From Marsupella aquatica (lineage: Eukaryota > Marchantiophyta), in assembly GCA_973895155.1 (NCBI GenBank), contig OZ316893.1, positions 11,160,001-11,224,000 of the forward strand: 64,000 nt of DNA. The letters are read 5' to 3'. A program made the position numbers and the translations under genes. Below are positions 1 to 12,529 of this stretch, in pieces; within the stretch, counting starts at the first letter, position 1; each line of letters starts with the position of its first letter. The notes beneath the pieces were generated by a model that saw only the letters and a list, made by a program, of their open reading frames with translations, did no database searches and had not been told where the DNA came from.

Positions 1-966
1 AATAGATTACTTTACTGAGTTTCACTTGAATCTTGTGGGACTCTTGCTTGACGGCCTGATCAAGGGGACTTGTCTGTTAAACCCCCACTGTCCACCAGGT
101 TCAGGGATAACAAAATAGAGCACTTTTTAAACGTCTTGAGCATATTTTTGGTTTTTAGCAACCTGGAGTTTTGATTCGGGGATAGTGGTTGTAAGGATGG
201 CCTGATTGTTGAGCATTGTCTAGTGATTCAACTGGCAAGATTTGTTAATTTGGGATGAAGATGGGAATGTTTGCTTGAGATGACGGGCTTCTACCAAAAT
301 GCGTCTTTCAATTAATATCCAACTTACCACTCAGTACTATAGGTAGTAGTATTAGTAAAAGTCCATCTATGAGGAAGGCATCAATAATATTATGAATTCT
401 GATGGACAAAACTAGTGAACCATACAATTCCATGGACAGTGACACCTTTTACACTGTCACTTGCTCACATGCTTAATTAGTACCTACTCTACTAGCTTTC
501 TATTTCTCAAAGTTTGTTTTTATCACCAAATAATTTACACATTAATTTCTCTCTTCATATGATTAGAAGAATATTTCGCAGCTGTTAGAAGTGGCTTTGT
601 CTAAGTAGCCTAACATCGCTCATTTTCATTAAAATTTGAGAAGTAACTAATTTCCAAAGTTAGCACTCTATTGTTTTCTATCACATTGCACTCTTCCGTG
701 AAACAAGTATCATGTTAGCTGAACACGACAAAAAGGTATCGTCTTAGTACAGGGAGGGCTTTGCTGCCAACTATCCCCTTTCCCAAAGTCTATCTGAGCC
801 ATTTGGGAAACATGGAGGCCCATCCCGGCTTCGACTTGGTAAACTCATGAGTGCGTCAATCTGATCACATCAGATTAATTCCTCAAAAGGGGCGCTCGCT
901 CCTCTTGAAGGCCAACTTGCTCTGGTCTTAGTGTCGAATGAGTGATTCGTTGTGTGTTTGAACTCT

Positions 967-1416
967 GGCTACTTTAAGTTATGCGTGATCTATAACTCTT
1001 CAGCTTAATTGTGCAGGCAAATCGGGTTTTGGAGTTGATCAGGCTACCTAGCCAGGAGGTCGATGCCCCGTCGAGCCCTCCCATTTCCAACTTGAGAGCG
1101 TCACGTTCCATTCATCGGCTACTTTAAGTTATGCGTGATCTATAACTCTTCAGCTTAATTTTGCAGGAAAATCGGGCTTTGGAGTTGATCAGGCTACCTA
1201 GCCAGGAGGTCGATGCCCCGTTGAGCCGTTCCATTTCCAACTTGAGAGTGTCACGTTCCATGCATCGGCTACTTTAAGTTATGCGTGATCTATAACTCTT
1301 CAGCTTAATTTTGCAGGCAAATCGGGCTTTGGAGTTGATCAGGCTACCTAGCCAGGAGGTCGATGCCCCGTCGAGCCCTTCCATTTCCAACCTGAGAGCG
1401 GCACGTTCCATTCATC
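967..1416. repeat. tandem repeat, 3 x 150 bp
   Basis: Three head-to-tail units begin at 967, 1117 and 1267 with GGCTACTTTAAGTTATGCG and have an exact 150-bp period. Units differ at only a few positions, for example GTGCAGGCAA versus TTGCAGGAAA and CGTCGAGCC versus CGTTGAGCC. The low divergence implies recent expansion. Each unit ends near CGTTCCATTCATC. No open frame runs through the array. It may be a minisatellite grown inside a larger dispersed repeat. Confidence 0.93.
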
Positions 1417-1968
1417 AAAAGTGTTAGATCACCGAGAACAATCGAGCCATTCTCTCCCCTTAGTCCAAGCAGCGTGTCTTGTATAATTGTGGCTGTCAGT
1501 TGGAACTTCTACGATCGCTGATAACATTAGGATCTGCTGGGTAATCAAAGCTTTTGATGAGCAGCTGTGGGATGACCATAACTTTTCCGAAGATCGCAGC
1601 TCTTGTACCTGGTGACGTTCAATATATCAATGGCGAAACTGACACCAGTCGGAATTGTACAAGGTGCATGTACAGGAATCGTATGACCTATATACGTACG
1701 GGGTTAGGCCGATTAACTCCAGACCTTGGTGCTTGTGTCATCGATCGATCTTCCGAGTCACGAGGACGATTCCATTATGACCCCACTGCACATCAAAAGC
1801 TTTGATTACCGAGCATATCTTTATGATATCAGCAATACGAACGGGACGAACTGGCTTTCGTAGGTAGCGTAGTATCGAACAGAGGCTCGTAGCTTCAGCC
1901 GCGTAGCAGGCGTGTCTAGATACCACGTCGGGTAAATTGAGGGTTTAATAATATGTACTCGGACTGGT

Positions 1969-1986
1969 TATATATATATATATATT
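1969..1986. repeat. (TA)n microsatellite
   Basis: A short uninterrupted TA dinucleotide run lies in AT-rich sequence with no gene nearby. Confidence 0.8.
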
Positions 1987-3321
1987 ACTGTTCGATTTGC
2001 TTGAGCTAGATAGATATTGTATAGTAGTAAGCAGACAACCCAGGCGTAAGCTACGCACATATGCACAATCTATTTAGTTCACTGTTCAATACCACTTTGC
2101 GTAGTGCTGCGAATGGAATCATATAGCCTCGATTCATTTCAAGCAAGCTACGTCTCTCGAGCCGCGTTAAGTAACTGCTAGATAATTGTGTTTTGAATGT
2201 GGATCGATATTACGGCGCATGTACGTACTTGCAACAGTGCCACAGTAGCAAATAAACTCACCTGAATACCTGGAAGCAACTTACAGGAGAGTTGATTCGT
2301 TTGGAGAAAAGACTTGTATGATGATGGCCTCTCGCAGGGTGTGCAGATCGTAGAAGTTCCACTCGGCATGATAGATACACGCTGCTTGCACGAAGGGAAG
2401 GGAATGGGCTCCATCGCTCTCGGTGATCTTACAATTCTGTTGAATCGACGATCCTGCCAGTGAGAGAGCTTGTACCGCAATGCCAGAGGTACGTAGCCGG
2501 GCTCGGTTGTCGGAGCGAATGAAAACGAATCTCCTTTTTAATAGGTGAACCTTATGTCAGTCTCAAGGTTTGCATGCAATAGTGAACTACAAAAACGGGT
2601 CGTCCTTGCAAACGCTACAGCTGTTACAGGACAGTCTCCACTGTCGTCTCGGAGAAGTCGGAACTAGCAAGATGTATGTGCTGCGAGCTTGGGAGGAGGT
2701 CAGCTGAGTCTGCAGTGATTGCAGGTCCAGGACTCATCCTTCGTCGCCTCTGAACTCCTCCTCTGCCCAAGCATGGCTCCGGGTCGTTTATGTATACACC
2801 TGCAAATCTCGAGCCTGACATAAACTGACATCAAATGCTCGCTGTTTGAGGGTCATTTCACTACAGCTGGAAGAGCTCTTCAGCATCTGTCCTTACTACT
2901 TGAACTCGACGGAAAAGCTTATTCGATCATTCGAACGATCTCGTTAATACTGAGAAACCGAAGAACTTCCCTTATGAGCTCGACCGGAAGGTTGATAAGT
3001 TTGTCCGTCGAATCCAAGTAGTAATGACTGATGCTAGCCCCAAGACGGGCAAGAATAAGTCCCAATGTACGCATTCATGACAATGCAATGATCGATCGGA
3101 GTTTCTCTGTCACCATTATTTCCTAACCAGCACAAATATATATGCGCCAAGCATCAAGGTACGTATCGGATTCAGTGGATGACATACTGGATGCTCATTA
3201 TAGTAACGAGATCGCACATCGATCCTTTGAAACCGTCTAGCTAGAAATAAAACGCATGGGATGCAAAAATGTAATCCGAGCATCTTGGATTTGAATAGGG
3301 ACACGGTACGCTGCCGGCCAT

Positions 3322-3810
3322 AGGACATAATGACAAAACTTCGTAACTAGTTTGGGCGTGCGTACGGGGTAGTGTCATGGATTGGCATCACGATGGAGGC
3401 ATTGGTATGTAATATTATGCATTCGTGATACTTGCAGCAGATGTTTAACATCCAAAGAAGCTCCTTCGGTGGCGGAAAGCACCTTGAATTATGGTGAGCA
3501 TGCTTACAAACATCGTCTACTAGCTTGCTCTGGACAACGATTCTGCGTGACCTTATATCAATCGCGCGACAGAACGGGAGTCTCACTTTCACTGACAATT
3601 CAGTTGTTGTCTCGCTTGCCCAAATGAGGTAGTACAGCAGCCGACCACTGCCGCAAGTGAGATCGATTGTGCTTGTGTTGAATTAAGGGAGGAGACGAGG
3701 CTCGGACCTATGAGCTAATCAAATCGGATCTGAATTGAGAGATTCAAGGTGAACCAAGATTTCTACCTATTTGACTGCATGCAACATGTATATTCATTCG
3801 TGATATTAAA
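3322..3810 (+). repeat. segmental duplicate, copy 1 (partner at 8404)
   Basis: This block, from AGGACATAATGACAAAACTTCG to the ATATTCATTCGTGATATT stretch, is repeated in the same orientation at about 8404-8885. Shared landmarks include ACATCCAAAGAAG, ATGGTGAGCATG, GTCTACTAGCTTGCTCTGG and GACAGAACGGGAGTCT. The copies differ by substitutions and small indels, so the duplication is not recent. Short open frames are partly shared but are interrupted in both copies. It may be a dispersed transposon fragment or a dead gene. Confidence 0.8.
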
Positions 3811-5725
3811 ATTGTACGTTCTTGACGCGAAAGAAGTGAGCATCATTTTAGATCGATCAAGAGCCTAGTATAGAATTAAAACTACCTCGATTAGCATATA
3901 TTGATGCAATACACTGGCAACAGCTAGTTGATTCAATTTTACTACGAACGTCAAAAGGATTACACATGATGTCTATATATTATATCCGGCTGGTTCATGG
4001 AATGATAATGTAGCGCTCAATGCATTAATTTAGTTGGATGACACTCCATCTCAAGCTCATGATTCTACTAACAGCCTCTAAAGTGCACGTTCTTGAGTCA
4101 GTGTTGAACAGGCCCAATCGAAGTTCCAGTCAACTGGATGCCATGAATAGCAAGAAAGGAGGAAAATCTCCTAACCGCATGGTATGAGTACACAATCTTT
4201 GGTCCAAGAGCTAGCTATTTCACACTTGCGTTGTTGACCAGTGCGGGGACCAGTGTCTTCGCGATAAAGCCACAGTTCAAGCCGACGTGTATTATTCGAT
4301 CCTCGGCCAAGCTAGGGCAGGATGGCTTAAATTTCGGTCAAGCCGCACAGTCGGGCGAGCAAGATTGTTTTGCTGACTCGTGATGAGGGTATATATGGAT
4401 GTAATCGGAAGGATTCATTGGAACCTCTTAACTTTCGATCAATATAACGAACACCATTTACAGTACTGGCATTACTCGTCTGTTACTGCGTAACTTGAAT
4501 GCATTAAATGCCATAGACATTGGGCCGGGGACTACGTGGTCGAGTAGTTTCCTAGCCTGCACAACGAGCCAGTACTCCTACTATCAGTTGAATCTGTCTG
4601 TGACGTGTTGAAAGCAACATTTGGCCTAATCACAATAAAGAAGGAGATCCAACAAACTCGTTTCCACTGTAGTCTGTGACTTGAGAGAGGCTGAGTTGAA
4701 AGCTAGAGAAATTATGAATCATTCAAGCTTGAACATCATGAATTCTTGATTGTCAATTTATCTTTCGTTTAGTCGTTGAAGGGCGATACTCAGCAGAGAT
4801 TGATCTCTCAAGGAAAATCGAGTCCGCTTTAATAATAAACTTGTTGAAGCTCCGATTCATCCATAAATAAGCATGTAGTGCTAGGATGTGCACCTTGCAA
4901 ACACTTCTAACAGTTGCAAGCTTAGATCTGCAACATGCAAACCAAACAACGACATAGGCGGTAAATTGGCACATTTAGACTAGGGTGCGACCGGGGGTGC
5001 GACAGTAAATCGTTAGTACGTTGATCTCGAGTCCGTTGATTCCTTGCGCCGTACGTGGCTCACTGATTACTTGTAACGCGTAACACTGTGGCCCGGCCAA
5101 TGATGTCTTTCGAAAGTTTCAAGAGACAGTACGTCGGAGGTCGACCGTAGAACTACCATCGTAGCTAGAAATAGATATCCGGTTCCGAAGGATGCACCTT
5201 CAGGATACGTTCCTCGTGCTTCACACGCCCTATATAGGTGATGACAACCAATTCTGATATGTTCCGTCCTTTCCTACAAGATATGGAATTTACTACGGCT
5301 GATCAATTCGATTTCATGCTTCGAAGCCTCATTGTAAAGAACGGGGATCCTTGTCAGGACAGCAGGTGCACGGAATCAGGACGCAAGATCGATCACGGAG
5401 GCAAGCAGATTGGTCCCATTTCGGGATGTGTATTGGACGACATCCTGCAGGCTAGGGTGGAGGTCCGCTCCTGTTTGATTTGAGAATTTGTTTGTCTTTG
5501 TACTAGACGGTTGTGTGCCAGGCGCCTTGGGCACGGAATTAAGGGAAAAGGTGGTCAACTTAACCCTCCAGTATCCCGATTATGAGAATATCTCCGGAGA
5601 GGCGTCAAATATTCTCACAAGGCTTTGTATTCGTTACTGTAACTTACATTAATCAAAGCTCATCTTTCGATGAGGATAAGGAAGACCAGCGAGGCCTTAT
5701 CAAGACAATAGATATTGTTTGTGGA

Positions 5726-5829
5726 GGCCTCATCATAGACAATAATAGATATTGCTTTCGTCCTCAGGTTTTATGAAGGCCTCATCATAGACGATAATAG
5801 ATATTGTTTTCGTACTCAGGTTTTGTGGA
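5726..5829. repeat. tandem repeat, 2 x 52 bp plus partial units
   Basis: Units beginning GGCCTCATCATAGAC start at 5726 and 5778, a 52-bp period. A degenerate partial unit lies upstream near 5693 and another begins near 5829. Each unit contains AATAGATATTG followed by a TCAGGTTTT stretch. Confidence 0.8.
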
Positions 5830-6428
5830 GGTCGTATCAACAGCAGGAGTACAAGTGACCCTAAAAACTAGTCGTGTTACAAGTTAAGTTTCCTCCGACA
5901 TTTTCGCCTCCCCTTCCTCTGGACCGAAACGCGTTTTATAGAATCATTCGCTCGAGACCGGATCCGATGGTTGTGGAAGGTAGCCTACCCCAAAATATGC
6001 CGGATTCTTTTCGGATACTTGAGAACGTACACAGAGCGTCCATATATTCCGCCTGTTGTTTAAGCAATGATGTTGGCAAATTTTACTAGTACAAGATCAT
6101 TCCTTACTTTACATTGCCAGTGCCCTGCAGATGCGAGATTAGAATTCTGGTATGTTCCGTCCTTCAAGGTCCACCTGGGTAAGGGACTCGTGCGGAGTTC
6201 TTAAGAATAGTGGTGCCGTTCTGCAGCCTTTCGAAGTCCAATGCAATCTACCCTTTCAGCTGGAGCTAGAAGATAGGCTAGGATCGATCACAACGACAAT
6301 CACGTACTGGAGCGGCGATATGCCCTCGATCCATCCGTCCCGATTTGGATGAATCACATGTCAATTCTCCTTGCCTGGTCCAGCGAGAGGTAGAAGCACT
6401 GGTCGCTGGCCGCATTTAGTCAGCTGAT

Positions 6429-6565
6429 ACTATTGTGGCGAACGACCAGATATGGCCATATCTTCCCGTTCACGATAATAGTGTGAATATCCACGAACAT
6501 CAGATATTCACACTATTCTGGTGAACGACCACATATGGCCACATCTTCCCGTTCACCACAATAGT
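6429..6565. repeat. foldback hairpin, about 63-bp arms and 11-nt loop
   Basis: The left arm (6429-6491) and right arm (6503-6565) are inverted copies separated by about 11 bases. The outer ends (ACTATTGTGG and CCACAATAGT) and the loop-side ends (GTGTGAATATC and GATATTCACAC) pair exactly, with mismatches in the middle. Each arm also contains its own small palindrome around ATGGCCAT. The structure fits a miniature foldback transposon or a hairpin-RNA precursor; the sequence alone does not decide between them. Confidence 0.8.
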
Positions 6566-6810
6566 GTCACGAAAGTATCCAGGGCACCAACGGGCCGGGA
6601 TCGATGAGAGCACCTGCATGGTCGCCTACTGCCGGTATCAATAGATCCATAACTGTCCAAAAACGGTTATCCTTAGCAACAGTATCATTTCTCGTTCCCC
6701 ATTTGGCAACGGCACGGGCTCCTCTCCGGCACTTCCAAGGACGGTATAAGGTCCCGCAGCTGCAACATTCACCAAGTGTGTTCATGGTCCGATGGCCGAC
6801 TGCACATACT

Positions 6811-6970
6811 GAAAGCTTACAAAACCACTCAGGTCAGCCCAGTATTCCGCGGTCACCTCGACATTTTCTTCTTGCAACTCCGTCCCGCTATAATGATTGA
6901 ATACTCTCGCATACTACCATCGGTTAGTTCCCCGCGCCTACATCCTTATCGCGCATAATATCGTTTTGGA
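6811..6970 (+). repeat. inverted duplicate, copy 1 (partner at 8130-8320, minus)
   Basis: The stretch containing GGTCACCTCGACATTTTC, ATACTCTCGCATAC and CCTTATCGCGCATAAT reappears as a diverged reverse complement at about 8130-8320. The two share an open frame with the words SPRL and PYRA or LYRA, so the ancestor may have been coding. I cannot name the family. Confidence 0.65.
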
Positions 6971-8129
6971 TGTATATATTATTCTGATCTAGACATGCAG
7001 CTGATTGAACGCCTTAGCGCACTGTGAAGCCCAGATGAGTGCTTTTCAGTCCGGCTTAGGTTGTCAGATACCTTATGCTCCTATCTAATATCATAATCAT
7101 GTTGTTTCATATATCATGTATGCGTAGCAGACCTTTCATCGGCATCTTCCGCCTACAACAGTCGATCGATGCATTTGGAACGTACCACGTACAAGGAGGG
7201 CGGCACGAGTACCGTTAATAGCACAACGCAGCGTACCCACGTCCAATCAGATGGAGCAATCAAATGGAAGACAACGAGCATGTACTTCTTGTAGATAGCA
7301 CTCTGAAAGAAAGCAAATCCAGCAAATCCATCTTTCAGAGTGCTATATACAGGAAACACATGGTCATCGCCTTCTATTAGATATTTCCATCTGACGTACT
7401 ACGTAAGTGGGTACGTTGCATTCTGCTATACGTCAACGCTGGTCCTGGTACTCGTGCATCAACGCTGGTCCTGGTCCTCCTCGTGGTTCAACGCATACAC
7501 TGTTGTTGGTGGCAGATCTCGATGGAAGGTCCGCTCCGCATAAATGATGAAACAGATGATTCATCAGCTTAAGATATAAAGCTTCGAAATCAGATCTTCC
7601 ACATGCAACAACACTAGTTGAATTCGGAAAAAACATTTCCAAATATCAGTAAATATCGGACAAGTTAAGCTTGCGTTAGCTTCAAGAGGTAAGGTGACAA
7701 AATATAGATAAGTAGAAACGGTACCCGATGAGTCTATGAATATCAATGGTATGGAAGGTCTGACAGTTCGTGCTTTATTAATCAGCTCAAAGCCTGAACT
7801 ACATATGAAAGACGCATATCACTCGTAGGAGAGTCCGGGAATCCCAGACTATGAATCAGCTATCAGATCTAATCCGATAGATTACATTATCAATAGCTAG
7901 CGAGGGCTGGTAGAATTTGGGAGACATAGAAGTGGATAACTATGTCTACTAACGTGTTGACGGGTCTCCTTTGATCGTTGTGATAGCAATAATTTGTAGC
8001 GAGTGAATTTCAGTTCGATATACCGAAGATACCCCTAATTAAACTATCTGTACGCATAGTGGATTCAACAACCGGCCGGACTTAAATGCACTTAATATCT
8101 GAGCTAAACAGCGAAGGAGTTCAATCAGC

Positions 8130-8320
8130 TGCCCCGAGCAGAAATTGATACAGCCAAAACGAATGCGCGATAAAGAACTAGGCGTGGAGAACTAATCGAC
8201 GGTACGTATTCGAGACTATTCAAGATAGCTGGACGGCATTGTAGGGAGAAAAAGTCGAGGTCACGGCGAAGTATGCGGCTGACACTGGGTTGTTCTGTAT
8301 ATATGCTGTCCCGTACTTTC
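8130..8320 (-). repeat. inverted duplicate, copy 2
   Basis: This is the reverse-complement partner of 6811-6970, recognisable by CGCGATAAAG, GACGGTACGTATTCGAGAC and CGAGGTCACGGCG. It directly precedes the second copy of the 3.3-kb block, so two unrelated fragments of the 3-7 kb region lie together here, one inverted. Confidence 0.65.
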
Positions 8321-8403
8321 AAAGTGCTCGATCCAAAGTTGTTTGAATGTCCCGTACGTTGCAGTGCAGCACTATCTGTTCGGTAGGCTTCCTGCCGTTA
8401 GTC

Positions 8404-8885
8404 AGGACATAATGACAAAACTTCGTAACTAGCTTAGGTGGGTACGGGGCAGTGTCATGCATGGACTGGCATCACAATGGAACCATTGGACAGTATGGAA
8501 TATTTTTTCATTGGTGATACTTGCAGCGGATGTTTGACATCCAAAGAAGATCCTTCGGCGGGATCAAGGGTAAGGAGAGCACGTACCTTCAATTATGGTG
8601 AGCATGTTCACAAACGTCGTCTACTAGCTTGCTCTGGACAACGATTCTGAGTGACCATCAATCGACAGAACGGGAGTCTTACTTTCACTGACAATTCAGT
8701 TGTTGTCTCGCTTGCCCAGATGATGTGGTACAGCAGCCCACCACTGTCGCAAGTGAGAATGTGCTGAATTAAGGGAGGAGGATGAGACTCGTACCTATGA
8801 GCTTATCAAATCTGATCTGAAGAGATTCAAGGTGAACCTACATTTCTACCTGCATGCAACATGTCTATTCATTTGAGATATTAAA
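8404..8885 (+). repeat. segmental duplicate, copy 2 (partner at 3322)
   Basis: Same-strand partner of 3322-3810, about 5.08 kb downstream. Relative to copy 1 it carries an insertion near 8563-8590 and lacks a few short stretches near its 3' end. No intact gene is present. Confidence 0.8.
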
Positions 8886-9039
8886 GGAAATTGTGTGATA
8901 TTATTCACTTGAAGCAGAAATTAAGAAAGACAGAGCTAGTGGCATTAACAGCAATTTAGGAGGCAGCAAACAAATCAGAGCGAGAAAATCCCTTGGCGTT
9001 CCCAAACGGGGAACCCGATCCTCTTACTCATACCGTCTC

Positions 9040-9480
9040 TGATTTGTTTGTTCGAAATCTGCGCTACTGCCTGTGTCTCCTTTTCTGCCTCAAGTGCCAA
9101 GTCCATCGATCTGTGGAGTTTACTGCCAACAAGGTGGCCGGAGGAGCGTCACTAATTAAGAGTCCCACAAGCAGCAAGCTTGACGCTCCCTGTAACCCGG
9201 CGTGCTTCGTCGCTGAAAAGGTGTGTAGCTTCCAGATTGCGAGTTTCTATAAATGATTGACAACAACACCCGAACTTAGATCGAGTAGCGATGCTAGTTT
9301 CATAGTTTTAACAAATGACGTTTACAATAGAAAGTAGCACCAATCTGAACCTGAGAGAATGTTAGTTGCTGAAGATTATGTGACCAGCACCTTTAGATAA
9401 GTAATATCAACGCCAGACTGTTATAGATGAAATCGAACACGCTTCACGAGAGAGCTATTGCATTCGTGGAAACTGATTGT
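9040..9480 (+). repeat. duplicated block, partner at about 10975-11240
   Basis: Two parts of this block, TTTCTGCCTCAAGTGC...GGAGCGTCACTAA and AAGTAGCACCAATCTGAACCT...GCCAGACTG, are found again in the same order and orientation at about 11020-11240. Spacing has changed by indels. The open frames in both copies are short and unlike any family I recognise. Confidence 0.7.
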
Positions 9481-10658
9481 ATGTACACATGTCTGTGTCG
9501 TTTTAAGTGAGAGCCAGTCAAGACAGCCATTAATCAATTGATCAACTGGATCCCTTCTGTCGGGTGACAACGAGAGTCCTCGATAGTTGTCTTTACAATC
9601 TGCTCTGTACGTGGTTTGCAAAGTGTTGCCTACATTTGGAGAATAGATGCGACGGCAGTTAGCATTCTTTAAAATTTCACAAGTTATCAATCATTCACAG
9701 TGAGGCCGCAGGATCTACTACTTCTAAGTACTTAGAGGTGATTGAACTGGAATCGAAATGTTTGTAATGAATAGAATGACGTCATATTATTTTTGTGTTC
9801 CCAACGCGAAGTGATTCTCAAAGTTGCTCATTGAGAAAAGTTGCATTTGAGGAGGTCATTTGTTGCGTGGACTCAGAGTTGTTTTATGATAATATAAACT
9901 TATAATCCAATTGGATTATTGTGGTCTGTTGAAGCTTTCGTTACAAGTTTGATCCAACATTTAGCCGGGGGTCCGCATGAGCCAGAAGGTGTAAAATGTG
10001 GAACTGACTGCCACAGTTCATAGAAGTTGCCAGCGACCAGGTGAGGTCCATCCCGGCTTAGTTTTCGGCTTTATATATTTGCATCATACTTCTTGACTTT
10101 AATAATTCTTGTAAGCAAAGAAAGAGTACTTCTTGAATCTAATAATTGTTGTGAAGCGAAGAAAGAGTAGAAAACGGAGAGAAGAACATTCACTTGTTGA
10201 TAGTGCATGGACTGGACTCGGGAATGACTCTGGAATCGACGCAGAGTCGAGCGAGGAAAGAAGAGAAATAAAGCAAGAGGGAGTCGGGGGGCAAGGCAAA
10301 GAAAATAAATCAAAGAGAAGGGAGAGAAATCAACCTCACTGGGATGTCGATATACTTCATTTGATTGGTTGGATAATCTCGTGCAAAATGCCAAGTGTAG
10401 ATATTGAGTCCGACAATAGACCACGTCAGGGAAAAACTAATGAATGGAATGTTCCGATTCAATGAGCTCTTAGTTCTAGTAATATTACCTCAGTGGCATG
10501 CCAGCCTTACATTAAGCAAGATATTAGGGACATTTAAGTTGAAACTGCACCATCAATCATCAATTGAATATTAATTAATTATCAACAAGGATTCTGCACC
10601 GGCCAGCCAGTTCACCAATTCGAGCAAAGCACCGGATTCGCTTAGGAATTGAAGATGT

Positions 10659-10808
10659 GGAGCTTCCGCTTGAATTGGTGGTGTGCGGACTAACTGACCA
10701 TTGAATTGCAGATTGCTCACTTGGGATTTTGCACTGGAGGATTGCCCAGTGAGCCATCTGCAACGGCCGGCCAGTTCTTCCACGGTCACCAATTCGAGCG
10801 GAAGCTCC
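10659..10808. repeat. foldback hairpin H1, 150 bp
   Basis: The ends GGAGCTTCCGCTTGAATTGG and CCAATTCGAGCGGAAGCTCC are near-perfect inverted repeats. Pairing continues inward with GCAGATTGCTCACTTGGG opposite CCCAGTGAGCCATCTGC, leaving a loop of about 19 nt around 10725-10745. A related hairpin lies at 11344. The shape is that of a young MIRNA-type precursor or a foldback element. No expression evidence is available. Confidence 0.7.
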
Positions 10809-11287
10809 AGAAGCTCCCGCGTCTACGTACTACAGCCACATGTTCCCTCGACTTTGCTGGCAGTTAACTTCACAGATGGAGGGACGTTCACATACGGAAG
10901 AGTACGTCCCAGAGGATCCATGAACTTCTCCAAGATTGGAGACCGGGTGTCACGAAAGCACACCTATCCGGTTACTGATACGGCTGATTGGAAGCTGCTT
11001 TCACTTGAACTAGTGTTCTTTCTGCCTCAAGTGCTCAGTGTCTCCCGAAGTCCCTCCGTCGGTTGAGTTTACTGCCAGCAAAGTGGAGGAGCGTCACTAA
11101 GTCCCGGCCACAAAAAAGTAGCACCAATCTGAACCTAAGCAAAAGGAGTTGCTCAACATTATGTCACCAGCACCATATAATACACCTAATCATCACCGCC
11201 AGACTGAGATAGATAACATCGAACACACTTCACGTGAGAGCCATGGCATATATCCGGATCTTCAAATCCAGAGTACTGCTTGAATCT

Positions 11288-11349
11288 GGATTGGCTCCGG
11301 AGTTGAAGATCTGGAGCTGGATTGGCTCCGGAATTGAAGATCTGGAGCT
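11288..11349. repeat. tandem repeat, 2 x 31 bp
   Basis: GGATTGGCTCCGGAGTTGAAG followed by ATCTGGAGCT occurs twice with a 31-bp period. The array runs directly into the left arm of hairpin H2. Confidence 0.8.
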
Positions 11350-11483
11350 TCCGCTTAAATTGGCCTGTGGTGTGCGTACGAACTGGCCCTTGCATCCTGC
11401 TCACTTGGGATTCTACGAGGGTTGCCAAGTGAGCAGTCTGCAACAGCCAGCCAGTACGTACATTCTCCCAGCCCAATTCCGCC
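11344..11483. repeat. foldback hairpin H2, homologous to H1
   Basis: The left arm starts GGAGCTTCCGCTTAAATTGG and the right arm ends CCCAATTCCGCC. The inner stem is CTGCTCACTTGG opposite CCAAGTGAGCAG. The sequence is homologous to hairpin H1 along both arms, including the stretch TCTGCAAC(A/G)GCC(A/G)GCCAGT. The two are therefore diverged copies of one inverted-repeat unit. Confidence 0.65.
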
Positions 11484-12529
11484 AACCAGTACGTTCTCCT
11501 ACCACCAATTCTCCGCAAGCTCCGCAAGCTCCTGCATCTAGTACTGCGACTAATTGTTCCCTCAACTTCAGATTCTCGACATCAGGCACACCGATCCCGT
11601 TACTGATGTCGGCGGATTGAGGTTAGGATTTCAGCCATGCATGAATGACTAGATTTAGGAAAATCAATGATCATCTATCACTTAATTTCCAAGTCATAGA
11701 TCAACCTGTTTTTCTCCAGATTTTGTTATCCAAGCAAAGTAATTATAAAGTTTTGACAAAGGCATGAAGATCGAGAGTGACCTCCGAAGTCCAACCCCAA
11801 AAAGCATAGAAACTAACAAATTTCTCTAAAAGTAGCTTGACCAGGTAGTGCACATTTCAAGCAAACCAAATTTGCTTTTCTTCTTTTGCCTTCAAAGAGT
11901 TTGAATGTCAATAAATAAATATTCCAGGAGGGCAGCACAAGTTTGATTGTGGTGCCTTTCTCATTCCCTTCAGGATAAAATCACACACTTTTATCTGCAA
12001 AACAAAAGCACACAGGTACAAACAAAAGTGTCGCAAGGATCCACCTCCATGACATTTGACACTGAATGCGTCATAGAGATAAGTTAGGAGACACAAGCAC
12101 TGCAGATTCCAAGGACCTCAAATGTTGAATCTGACATTGTCTGTAAGCCTTGCAAACATTTCAGTCCGCTAGGCTACGACACATTGTTTTGAAACCAATT
12201 AGCAGACGCCTGATTGAGAGATTAATGTTTTTTATCACTTACCTCAACCTTGTCAACAGGAGGTGGCTCGGCCAAGCTTCTGCACGTTTGGCCATCTTCT
12301 CTTCCTCAGGTAACTACTTGTACACTTCCACAAAGCCCAGAAGCTGCCCAAGAATTTAGACACAATTATCTATTACCTTATGTGACACATCAAAGCAAAT
12401 CAGAAGTTGTTGCGCCCAATCATACTCTGTAATTTGTCACCTCAAGTTGAACCAATTTGTTTCTTCCAAATGCATGTCCACAAAGCAGAAACCATTGAGC
12501 ACTAACTTTTGTATATTAATATGGAGAGT

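Larger units (their letters stand above)
1..9000. other. gene-poor region without a supported gene
   Basis: I find no reading frame here with a recognisable domain or a spliceable series of exons. All open frames are shorter than 100 codons and look random. What can be seen is decayed duplicated sequence, tandem repeats and one foldback, listed separately. The duplicated blocks suggest old transposon or gene debris. A strongly decayed gene cannot be excluded, because blocks around 3.3-3.6 kb and 8.4-8.7 kb keep similar short open frames. Confidence 0.5.

Noticed and set aside
10071-10465. Overlapping frames of 110-117 codons on both strands
   Set aside because: A purine-rich stretch opens both strands. 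There are no motifs, and the reading is Lys/Arg/Glu-rich on one strand and Phe/Ser/Leu-rich on the other.
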